Assembly (NCBI GenBank): GCA_023412435.1
Contig: JAEYNS010000012.1
Span: forward strand, 1 to 8,168
Reading direction: 5' to 3'
DNA: 8,168 bases
Source of the DNA: Actinomycetes bacterium
GTDB taxonomy: Bacteria; Actinomycetota; Actinomycetes; Propionibacteriales; Propionibacteriaceae
Shown: in pieces, positions 1 through 6,301 of the stretch
How the letters are laid out: each line of letters starts with the position of its first letter
Numbering within the stretch: the stretch's first letter is position 1
The notes under the pieces: model-generated
Seen by the model: only the letters and a program-made list of their open reading frames with translations
Told to the model about the DNA's origin: nothing
Databases searched by the model: none
Made by a program: the position numbers and the translations under genes

Positions 1-69
1 GGCTCGGTGCCGACGGTCGGCGGCAGGCGGAGACGGTGTGCACGCTCGACCGCGACCGGAGGCCGATCG

Positions 70-1980
70 CTACAGCAGACCCGCGTCGCGGGCCCGCCGG
101 ACCAGCTCTTGACGGGTGGCCGCACCGAACTTCGCCCGCAACGTGACGACCTGCTTGCGCACCGTGTTTCCCGACACGTGAAGGGCCGCGGCGATCTCGG
201 GAACGGACTGCGGTCCGGCCAGCAGCGGCAGGAGCAGTTGCTCGCGTCGGCTGAGCGAGATCGTCGCCCCTATCCGGCGGGGGTCGGGGGAGAGTTCCGC
301 AATCCGCCCGAGCATGAGCTCCAGCCCCGGCACCGTGTCGGGGGTCACTGCACCCAGCAGCTTGTCGCGGGCCTCCGGCGGCACCAGCGCCACAGCCAGC
401 CAGTGGTCGTTCTCGCTGCAGGCCAGGACGGCGACCTGCGCCGCCGGGACCCATTCCTGGGCCGGCGTGCTGGTGTCGAGCGCCAACGCCGAGGCTCGGG
501 CCACCTGCATGATCACCCTGTCGACGAGCGAGGTCTCGGGATCGTGCAACGTCACTTCTGCCGCCTGGACGGCCGCCGCGTGGTCCCCCGACCAGAGCAG
601 GGTGAGGGCCATGACCGTCCGGCCCGAGTCCTCCGGGAGAGAGGCCGCCACATCGAGGGCTGTCCGGTACGCCCCGAGCCGGTTGAGCAACGCGACCCGT
701 CCCCGTCCCACCAGGATCGCGCCCAGCGTGCCCCGGTGTTCGAGCCAGACCATGCCGTGCCGGGCGATCGCGGCGTCGGTCCGGTTCAGGGTTTCCGCCG
801 GGTCGCCCCACAGCGCGCCGATCACCTTCTGCAGGAAGACCACACCGGTCCAGCCCGGAGCGCCGGCCGGCATGGAGTCGAACTCCGCCAGAACCGCCTC
901 GCAGGCGGCCCTGTCGAGATGGCGCAGCGCGGCCAGCGCGCGCGCCAGCCGCCCGGACATCTCGTCCTGGAACTCGAGTCCGATGCCGAACATCGGCCCG
1001 TCGCCGGAACGGTGCTCCGGCGCACTGGGGAGACCGGCCAGTTCGAGGACGAAGTTGGTAGCGCCGCGGACCATCCACTCGGCGAGTTGCGGATCCAGCG
1101 CGAGCGCGAAATCGGCCTCGGTGATGACGCGACGCAGGTCGGCCCTCGCCAGGGCGATCCGCGCGGACGCCGCCCGGAAGGTGACCTCGACGACAGCACT
1201 GGGCGGGTCGAGGTCGTGGCGACGCTCGGCGATGAACGCCGCCACTTCCTGCTGGGTCTGCCAGGCCGCGTCCAGGGCGGCGGACGGTGGAGAGGACGGC
1301 AGGAAGCGCTGGGCCAGCATCCAGATCGAGCCCGCGGCCACCGCGGCGTCCGTGCTGGTCGTCTCGCGCCAGCGGGAGTGCAGAGAGACCGCGTCGGCCA
1401 CCACGCGGAGGATCGCCACGCTCTCCCTGCGTCCGGGCCCCGCGGTGTACCCGCCCACTGCCGCCCACGCCCAGGTGAGCAGCGGGTTGATCCGGCGCGC
1501 CTCTCCGGGCAGCGTGTCGAGCAGCCTGACGACGTCGGGGGCCTGCTCGCCGCCGCGCCGCCGGACGCCGTTCAGCCAGGCGGCGTCGATGGATTGCCAG
1601 TCCTGCAGGATCAGGGCCCAGCGCAGCGCGTCGCCACACACGTCGGGGTCACGGTTGCCGAGCCAGTGGACGAGCATCCGCCGGGCTACGCGACATTCGT
1701 GCTCGTCCAGCGCACCCAACTCGGCGGCCGTCGAGAGCGGGCGGAGCGAGGCCGTCTCCTCGTCCCAGTCCGCCAGGCCACGTGTCGTGGCCAGCGCGCG
1801 GAACCGCTGCCACTGGATCTCCGATCCGGGTGCCGCCGCGGCCACGAGGAAGCGGAAGCGTGGCTCGTCCAGCCGGGTCCACAACCGCAGCGACGCGAGC
1901 AGGTCGTCGGCGGCCCCGGTGTCGGTCGAACCGGGGTCGGGAGGGTGCTCGGCGGGTGGCTGCGGCCCGGGGTTCACCAC
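70..1980 (-). CDS. LuxR-family transcriptional regulator, LAL/MalT-like but without ATPase domain
   Basis: A 636-residue cytoplasmic protein. Residues 576-636 form a LuxR/GerE-type helix-turn-helix: an LSRRE opening, then EIAAALHVSGNTVRKQV as the recognition region and a closing RAKFGAATRQELVRRA. This part should bind DNA. Residues about 25-570 are Ala/Leu-rich helices that look like the TPR-like arm of MalT/LAL regulators; for example, residues 99-135 resemble the segment that follows the ATPase in that family. No Walker A or B motif is present, and the protein is shorter than the usual LAL length of about 900 residues. The start is GTG at 1980 or the next codon, GTG at 1977. An in-frame TGA lies only two codons further upstream (1987-1989), so the protein cannot extend. 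No clear Shine-Dalgarno sequence is visible. It is divergent from the helicase operon. The inducer and targets cannot be told from sequence. Confidence 0.85.
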   Translation of the reverse strand: MVNPGPQPPAEHPPDPGSTDTGAADDLLASLRLWTRLDEPRFRFLVAAAAPGSEIQWQRFRALATTRGLADWDEETASLRPLSTAAELGALDEHECRVARRMLVHWLGNRDPDVCGDALRWALILQDWQSIDAAWLNGVRRRGGEQAPDVVRLLDTLPGEARRINPLLTWAWAAVGGYTAGPGRRESVAILRVVADAVSLHSRWRETTSTDAAVAAGSIWMLAQRFLPSSPPSAALDAAWQTQQEVAAFIAERRHDLDPPSAVVEVTFRAASARIALARADLRRVITEADFALALDPQLAEWMVRGATNFVLELAGLPSAPEHRSGDGPMFGIGLEFQDEMSGRLARALAALRHLDRAACEAVLAEFDSMPAGAPGWTGVVFLQKVIGALWGDPAETLNRTDAAIARHGMVWLEHRGTLGAILVGRGRVALLNRLGAYRTALDVAASLPEDSGRTVMALTLLWSGDHAAAVQAAEVTLHDPETSLVDRVIMQVARASALALDTSTPAQEWVPAAQVAVLACSENDHWLAVALVPPEARDKLLGAVTPDTVPGLELMLGRIAELSPDPRRIGATISLSRREQLLLPLLAGPQSVPEIAAALHVSGNTVRKQVVTLRAKFGAATRQELVRRARDAGLL

Positions 1981-2073
1981 GACGCATCACCACGCGTTGC
2001 CGCGCTGGCGGCGTCCCCCGACGGTAGCTCGGCGGCGGCGGCGGGGTGGCGGCCGACCGGCCATCCCTGCCCG

Positions 2074-2089
2074 ATCATGCAGTCATGAT
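2074..2089. promoter_or_regulatory. Palindrome ATCATG-N4-CATGAT, possible operator
   Basis: A perfect 6-bp inverted repeat (ATCATG, spacer CAGT, CATGAT) sits in an AT-rich patch inside very GC-rich DNA, about 95 bases upstream of the LuxR-type regulator's start. It has the size and symmetry of a dimeric repressor or activator site. The adjacent minus-strand sequence TGTAAT could serve as a weak -10 element. No known binding consensus was recognised, so the assignment is inference. Confidence 0.25.
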
Positions 2090-2320
2090 TACACGGTTCA
2101 GCCCCGCCGTCTCTGCCCGGGCGCGCCGACGCGTGTCGCGGTGCCCACCCGCGCAGGCGGACACCCGCCGCGGATCGGCCGCTGAGAAGCGGGGACACCG
2201 GCAGGGCTCAGGTGAATCAGCACCAATGGGGGAAACCGAACTGGACCACTCCCGGTACCAAAACCCTTCCTCGGGCCTTCCGGGGTCGAAACCGTCCCGA
2301 CCGGCGCGGCACAGTTGATG
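2090..2320. other. Divergent intergenic stretch with no recognised gene
   Basis: Between the palindrome and the stem-loop cluster I see no protein I recognise. The open frames crossing it read as Pro/Gly/Arg-rich GC noise, and several overlap each other on both strands. Two minor items are visible: a 5-bp hairpin with a GAGA tetraloop (CCGCT-GAGA-AGCGG, 2179-2192) and a GGGGG run at 2228-2232 that could pair with the cytosine loops downstream. A promoter for the downstream RNA candidate should lie here, but I find no TANNNT hexamer on the plus strand with a matching -35. Confidence 0.4.
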
Positions 2321-2473
2321 GGTCGGAGGTTTGCCCCCCAGACCTCCGATCGGGTCACCCGCCGCGTCCGGGCCGCAAGGCCAGAGTGCTCCTCCCGTGA
2401 GGGACGCGGCGAGTCCGCCCCGGCTCCCTCCCCCCGAGTCGTGGGCACTGGCCGGGGTCGGGTACGCCCCGGC
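2321..2473 (+). ncRNA. Candidate structured RNA, 6C-like (two stem-loops with C-rich loops)
   Basis: Four consecutive stems cover this stretch. Hairpin 1 (2321-2351) has a 13-bp stem, GGTCGGAGGTTTG against CAGACCTCCGATC, around a run of Cs (CCCCCC at 2334-2339, one C in the closing pair). Stem 2 pairs GCCGCGTCC (2361-2369) with GGACGCGGC (2402-2410) and encloses a GGCC-GCAA-GGCC hairpin (2371-2382). Hairpin 3 pairs GCCCCGGCTC (2417-2426) with GAGTCG-T-GGGC (2436-2446, one bulged T) around loop CCTCCCCCC. Hairpin 4 pairs GCCGGGG (2451-2457) with CCCCGGC (2467-2473) and could terminate transcription. Three pairs (2322:2350, 2331:2341, 2423:2439) are G-U if the plus strand is transcribed but A-C mismatches on the minus strand, which favours a plus-strand RNA. 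Two hairpins with six-cytosine loops define the actinobacterial 6C RNA. The 65-base separation may be larger than usual, so this could instead be a different RNA or the helicase leader. Ends are approximate. Confidence 0.4.
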
Positions 2474-2522
2474 TCCGGCCAGCAAACCCCCCTCCACCCG
2501 TCGATGGGACGCTCACACCCGC

Positions 2523-2558
2523 TTCGCTCCCACGGGCTCACCCGGATAGGGTCTACCG
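2523..2558 (+). promoter_or_regulatory. Probable leaderless promoter of the helicase operon
   Basis: TAGGGT at 2547-2552 fits the actinobacterial -10 pattern TANNNT. It ends six bases before the GTG start at 2559, so transcription would begin at or next to the start codon and give a leaderless mRNA. A weak -35 candidate, TTCGCT, lies at 2523-2528 with an 18-base spacer. The same bases include GGATAGG, which could be read as a poor Shine-Dalgarno sequence if transcription starts further upstream, for example through the stem-loop cluster. Confidence 0.45.
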
Positions 2559-4301
2559 GTGAACGAGAATCACCCCGACCTCTCCTCCGACGCCGGATCC
2601 GGCAGGGGAGCGGAGCCCGACTTCGCCGACCTCGGCCTCGACGACCGCCTGTTGCGGACCCTGCGCGATGTCGGGTACGAGACCCCGTCGCCGATCCAGG
2701 CCGCCACCATCCCCGCCCTGCTCGAGGGCCGCCACGTCGTGGGCCTGGCGCAGACCGGCACCGGCAAGACCGCCGCCTTCGCGTTGCCGATCCTCGCCCG
2801 GCTCGACCTCAAGCAGAAGGCGCCGCAGGCCCTGGTGCTGGCCCCGACAAGGGAGTTGGCCCTGCAGGTGTGTGAGGCCTTCCAGAAGTACGCCGGCCGG
2901 CTGCCGGGGGTGCACGTCCTGCCCGTCTACGGCGGACAGGGCTACGGCGTGCAGTTGAGCGCCCTGGCCCGCGGCGTCCACGTCGTCGTCGGAACGCCCG
3001 GACGGATCATGGACCACCTCGAGAAGGGCACGCTCGACCTCACCCAGCTCCGGTTCCTCGTGCTCGACGAGGCCGACGAGATGCTCAACATGGGGTTCGC
3101 CGAGGATGTCGAGACGATCCTGGCCGACACCCCGTCCGACAAGCAGGTGGCACTGTTCTCGGCGACGATGCCCGCCCAGATCCGGAAGCTGTCGAAGCGC
3201 TATCTCAGCGATCCGGTCGAGTTCCAGGTCAAGGGCAAGACCTCCACGGCGCCCAACGTCCGGCACCGCTACCTCGTCGTGTCCTACCCGCAGAAGGTGG
3301 ACGCGCTCACCCGCATCCTCGAGGTCGAGAACTTCGAAGGCATGATCGTCTTCGTCCGGACCAAGGGTGAGACCGAGACGCTCGCCGAGAAGCTGCGCGC
3401 CCGTGGGTTCTCGGCCACAGCGATCAACGGCGACATCGTGCAGGCCCAGCGGGAGCGGACGATCGGGCAGCTCAAGTCGGGCAAGCTCGACATCCTGGTG
3501 GCGACCGACGTGGCGGCCCGCGGCCTTGACGTCGACCGGATCACCCACGTCGTCAACTTCGACATCCCCACCGACACCGAGGCCTACGTCCACCGGGTCG
3601 GACGGACCGGACGGGCCGGCCGCAGCGGGGACGCGATCTCGTTCGTGACCCCCCGTGAACGCAGGCTGCTCTCCGCTATCGAGCGGGCGACCCGGCAGGC
3701 GCTCACCCCGATGGCGATGCCGAGCGTCGAGGACGTCAACGCCACCCGGCTGACCCGGTTCGACGACAGGATCACCCAGGCGCTCGACTCCGACCGGCTG
3801 GGGTTCTTCCGCGAGGTGGTCGCCCACTACGTCAACGAGTACGACGTGCCGGAGGTGGACGTCGCCGCCGCCCTCGCCCTCACCCTGCAGGGTGACGAGC
3901 CGATGCTGCTCGATCCCGATTCGATCGACCGGCCGGTGCCTGCCGTTGAGGGGCCGCGCCGCGGCGACGCCGACAGCGGCCGCGAACGCGGACGCCGGAC
4001 CGGCCGCCCCGACGGCGCCGCAGCGCTGGCGACCTACCGGATCGCCGTCGGCAAGCGGCACAAGATCGCGCCCCGACAGATCGTCGGGGCGCTGGCCAAC
4101 GAGGGCGGGCTGCGTCGCCAGGACTTCGGCCATATCGAGATCCGGCTCGACCACTCCCTGGTCGAGCTGCCGGCCCAGCTGCCGCCAGGGGTCTGGGAGG
4201 CGCTGCGCTCGACGAGGATCTCCGGCAAGCTGATCGAGCTGTCGCTGGACCGCCAACGCGACCGCGAGTCGAAGCCGCGCCGCAAGCCGCGGCGGTCCTG
4301 A
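2559..4301 (+). CDS. deaD: DEAD-box ATP-dependent RNA helicase, DeaD/CsdA type
   Basis: A 580-residue cytoplasmic helicase that uses ATP to unwind or remodel short RNA duplexes. In this family the roles are ribosome assembly, mRNA turnover and growth in the cold. All core motifs are intact: F22 and the Q motif PSPIQ (43-47), Walker A AQTGTGKT (64-71), PTREL (96-100), TPGR (146-149), DEAD (170-173), SAT (201-203), VFVRT (264-268), ATDVAARGLD (315-324) and HRVGRTGR (345-352). A charged linker (about 463-487) leads to a DbpA-type RNA-binding domain (about 491-563, with IAPRQIVGALANEGGL), which separates it from the shorter RhlE class. A basic tail, KPRRKPRR, ends the protein. The GTG start is chosen because the Q-motif spacing is normal and a promoter-like TAGGGT lies directly upstream. 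Its stop codon overlaps the next gene's start. Confidence 0.95.
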   Translation: MNENHPDLSSDAGSGRGAEPDFADLGLDDRLLRTLRDVGYETPSPIQAATIPALLEGRHVVGLAQTGTGKTAAFALPILARLDLKQKAPQALVLAPTRELALQVCEAFQKYAGRLPGVHVLPVYGGQGYGVQLSALARGVHVVVGTPGRIMDHLEKGTLDLTQLRFLVLDEADEMLNMGFAEDVETILADTPSDKQVALFSATMPAQIRKLSKRYLSDPVEFQVKGKTSTAPNVRHRYLVVSYPQKVDALTRILEVENFEGMIVFVRTKGETETLAEKLRARGFSATAINGDIVQAQRERTIGQLKSGKLDILVATDVAARGLDVDRITHVVNFDIPTDTEAYVHRVGRTGRAGRSGDAISFVTPRERRLLSAIERATRQALTPMAMPSVEDVNATRLTRFDDRITQALDSDRLGFFREVVAHYVNEYDVPEVDVAAALALTLQGDEPMLLDPDSIDRPVPAVEGPRRGDADSGRERGRRTGRPDGAAALATYRIAVGKRHKIAPRQIVGALANEGGLRRQDFGHIEIRLDHSLVELPAQLPPGVWEALRSTRISGKLIELSLDRQRDRESKPRRKPRRS

Positions 4302-5347
4302 TGCTGGCCGGCGACCTGCCCGATTCCTTCCGGCGGTTCGCCGACACCACTGCGCAGCGCGCGCCGCTCTACTCGCGGCTGTCACCAGGGATCGCCGCCC
4401 GGCCGGACGTGCTGGGGATCCTCGAAGAGGCGCCCGAAGCCCACCGCGTCCCGGTGAACCTGTTCGCCGCCGTCCACGACCTGCTGCTCGCCGACCCCGG
4501 TGAGCCGCTGGCCGCGTGGTACCCGAACCTGACCGCCGAGCCACGCACCGACGACCCGCTCGGCGCCTTCGTCGAGTTCTGCTCCAGGCACCGCGATGCG
4601 CTGGTCGAACGGGTGAGTACCCGGTTCCCGCAGACCAATGAGGTAGGACGCGGCGCGCTCCTGCTGGTCGGACTGGCGGCGGTCGAGGCGGCGGGGCGGC
4701 CGCTGGCCCAGCTCGACGTCGGCGCGTCAGCGGGCCTCAACCTGCTGCTCGAGCACTACGGCTACGACTACTCGGGGCACCGGCTCGGCCCCGACCGGTT
4801 GGTGCTGCCCTGCGAGGTCTCCGGGACGGGGGAACTGCCTGCCGCGGTGCCGTCCTTCAGTCGTCGCCTCGGTCTGGACCGCGACCCGGTCGATCTGGAG
4901 GACCCGGAGCAGGCCCGCTGGCTCGAGGCCTGTGTCTGGCCCGACCAGACCGACCGGTTCCACCGGCTGCGGACCGCGATCGGCATCGCCCGGGAGCAGC
5001 GGGTCGAGGTTCGCCGCGGCGATGCGGTGGCCGACCTGGCCGAGGCGCTCGACGCCCTCGGCGACACCGGCCATCCGGTCGTGACCACGAGCTGGGTGCT
5101 GAGCTACCTGACCGACGAGCAGCGGGCCGGCTTCGTCGACGAGCTCGCCCACTGGGCGGGCCGGGGGCGCGACCTGTCCTGGGTGTACGCCGAGGCCCCT
5201 GCCTATGCCGGCGGGTTGCCCGGGTTCGAGGACGGTCCGGCGCCGGAACTGACGGTGTTGGGGGTCGTCGAGTGGCGCGGCGGCGTCCGTACCGTCCGGC
5301 ACCTCGCCACCTGCCACCCGCACGGCTACACCCTTCGGTGGCTGTGA
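4301..5347 (+). CDS. DUF2332 family protein
   Basis: A 348-residue soluble protein of the DUF2332 family, common in actinobacteria and of unproven function. Recognisable family blocks are FPQTNEVGRGALLLVGL (109-125), LDVGASAGLNLLLEHYG (138-154), EACVWPDQTDRFHRLR (209-224) and VVTTSWVLSYL (260-270). The glycine-rich DVGASAGLN resembles motif I of class I S-adenosylmethionine-dependent methyltransferases, and the TTSWVLSYL block sits where such enzymes carry their later strand, so a methyltransferase-like fold is a reasonable inference. A catalytic activity is not shown. There is no signal peptide or membrane segment. The ATG shares one base with the helicase stop codon (TGATG, 4299-4303) and no Shine-Dalgarno is visible, which points to translational coupling with the helicase and hints at a role in RNA metabolism. 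Length looks complete. Confidence 0.88.
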   Translation: MLAGDLPDSFRRFADTTAQRAPLYSRLSPGIAARPDVLGILEEAPEAHRVPVNLFAAVHDLLLADPGEPLAAWYPNLTAEPRTDDPLGAFVEFCSRHRDALVERVSTRFPQTNEVGRGALLLVGLAAVEAAGRPLAQLDVGASAGLNLLLEHYGYDYSGHRLGPDRLVLPCEVSGTGELPAAVPSFSRRLGLDRDPVDLEDPEQARWLEACVWPDQTDRFHRLRTAIGIAREQRVEVRRGDAVADLAEALDALGDTGHPVVTTSWVLSYLTDEQRAGFVDELAHWAGRGRDLSWVYAEAPAYAGGLPGFEDGPAPELTVLGVVEWRGGVRTVRHLATCHPHGYTLRWL

Positions 5348-5377
5348 CCACGGGGATCGTCTGGCAGGCTTGAGCGC
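5344..5377 (+). promoter_or_regulatory. Possible internal leaderless promoter before the rhomboid-like gene
   Basis: CAGGCT at 5365-5370 resembles the common actinobacterial TAGGCT -10 element and lies seven bases before the ATG at 5378, the spacing seen in leaderless transcripts. A -35-like GTGACC lies at 5344-5349, but the 15-base spacer is short and the first -10 base is off consensus. No good Shine-Dalgarno is present for this gene, which is why a leaderless start is considered. Low certainty. Confidence 0.25.
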
Positions 5378-6214
5378 ATGAGCGGTCTCTTCGCATCCCG
5401 CGGCAGCGCCGGCGAGCCGTGGTTCCGGGTGGGCCGCCTCGAGGTGGGCACCGTCATGCTGGTCGTGCTCGGCGTCGTGGCGTCCTGGTTGGCCTGGGTG
5501 GTGGCGCCCGGTCTTCCGCAGGCGCTCGCCTACGCACCCGAACTGCTGGGCAGCGGGCAGGTGTGGCGACTGGTCACCTGGCCGCTGGCGAACGACCTGT
5601 CGCTGTGGAGCATCATCAGCCTGTTCTTCTTCTGGTACTTCGGCACTGACCTGGAGCGGGCGATCGGACGCACTCCGATGGCCTGGCTGCTGGTCGGTAT
5701 CTGGGGGAGCCTGACCGCTGCTGCGACGGCGGTCGGGCTGCTGCTGGCCGGTGGCTGGGGGCTGGCGGGGATCAGCGTCGTCCAGTTCGCCGTGCTGCTG
5801 GTCTGGATCGCCGAGTACCCCGACCGGCGCTTCCTGTTCAACATTCCTGCCTGGGTCTTCGGCCTGGTGCTGGTCGCGCTGCAGGTGCTGCAGGCGGTGG
5901 CCGCCCGCGACCTCGGCGGGCTGCTCAGCCTGCTGTTGGGTCTGGCCCTGATCGCGATCACCGCGCGGCGCGTCGGGCTGCTCTCCCACTTCTCCTGGAT
6001 CCCCGGTGCGGTCGGCAGCAGGCGCCCGCGGCAGCGGGTCCGCAGGGAGCCGAAGGTGAGCCGGGCCCAGGCCAGGCAGGATGCCCGCAGCATGACCGAC
6101 AGGGAGCGGCTGGACGCGCTCCTGGACCAGATCAACGAGCGCGGCCTCAACAGCCTCACCGACGCCGAGCGCAAGGAACTGCTGCGGCTGCGCGACCGGC
6201 TCCGCCGCACCTAG
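5378..6214 (+). CDS. Rhomboid-like integral membrane protein, probably inactive as a protease
   Basis: A 278-residue protein with six predicted membrane helices (about 25-44, 76-90, 102-123, 131-147, 153-173, 178-197), the count of the bacterial rhomboid core. Rhomboid-like marks are RLVTWPLAN (64-72), the WYFGTDLERAIGR turn after helix 2 (86-98), GIS at the start of helix 4 (131-133) and LGGLLSLLLG in helix 6 (179-188). Active rhomboids use a serine in GxSG and a histidine in helix 6. Here Ser133 is kept but the second glycine is Val134, and the expected histidine position reads ARDLGG. The helix 2 His and Asn are also absent. A soluble C-terminal tail (about 240-276, with LLDQINERGLNSLTDAERKELLRLRD) resembles the short helical tail found on other rhomboids (DUF6576-like). 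It lies 30 bases after the DUF2332 gene. A chaperone or membrane-sorting role, as for pseudo-rhomboids, is inference. Confidence 0.75.
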   Translation: MSGLFASRGSAGEPWFRVGRLEVGTVMLVVLGVVASWLAWVVAPGLPQALAYAPELLGSGQVWRLVTWPLANDLSLWSIISLFFFWYFGTDLERAIGRTPMAWLLVGIWGSLTAAATAVGLLLAGGWGLAGISVVQFAVLLVWIAEYPDRRFLFNIPAWVFGLVLVALQVLQAVAARDLGGLLSLLLGLALIAITARRVGLLSHFSWIPGAVGSRRPRQRVRREPKVSRAQARQDARSMTDRERLDALLDQINERGLNSLTDAERKELLRLRDRLRRT

Positions 6215-6228
6215 CCCCGAACCCGAAA

Positions 6229-6287
6229 ACCGGTTCCGGATCGCGACCCGAGGGAACATTGCCCTCCGGTGGCGATCCGGAACCGGT
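6229..6287. terminator. Bidirectional intrinsic terminator between convergent genes
   Basis: A perfect 16-bp inverted repeat, ACCGGTTCCGGATCGC (6229-6244) and GCGATCCGGAACCGGT (6272-6287), fills the gap between the rhomboid-like gene and the IclR regulator. The 27-base loop holds a second stem, GAGGG (6250-6254) with CCCTC (6262-6266). Read on the minus strand, the stem is followed directly by TTTT (complement of AAAA at 6226-6229, which overlaps the arm by one base), as expected for an intrinsic terminator of the regulator. Read on the plus strand there is no T run, but strong stems alone often suffice in actinobacteria. Confidence 0.8.
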
Positions 6288-6301
6288 CTGCGGGAAGGGT
6301 G

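Noticed and set aside
9..21. Hairpin GCCGA-CGG-TCGGC after the LuxR-type gene stop
   Set aside because: Only five pairs with a 3-base loop and no T run. It is too weak to call a terminator, and the remaining bases 1-69 show nothing else.
7..2185. Two long plus-strand open frames (7-2088 and 314-2185) opposite the LuxR-type gene
   Set aside because: They are antisense shadows. Their products are Arg/Gly/Ser-rich with no recognisable domain, while the minus strand encodes a coherent helical protein with a clear helix-turn-helix.
2161..2473. TPP, cobalamin or cyclic dinucleotide riboswitch, tmRNA or RNase P RNA in the divergent gap
   Set aside because: CTGAGA at 2182-2187 recalls a TPP element, but the rest of that consensus is missing. 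None of the conserved blocks of the other RNAs could be found.
2075..2541. Small minus-strand open frames in the divergent gap (2075-2497, 2098-2541)
   Set aside because: They overlap each other in different frames, lack ribosome-binding sites and recognisable motifs, and run through the stem-loop cluster.
2553..4544. 663-codon minus-strand open frame opposite the helicase
   Set aside because: The plus strand has every DEAD-box motif. The antisense product is His/Gly/Arg-rich low-complexity sequence typical of GC-rich shadows.
4727..6259. 510-codon minus-strand open frame opposite DUF2332 and the rhomboid-like gene
   Set aside because: It crosses two real genes and the terminator arm and encodes a Gln/Pro/Gly/Arg-rich product with no family features.
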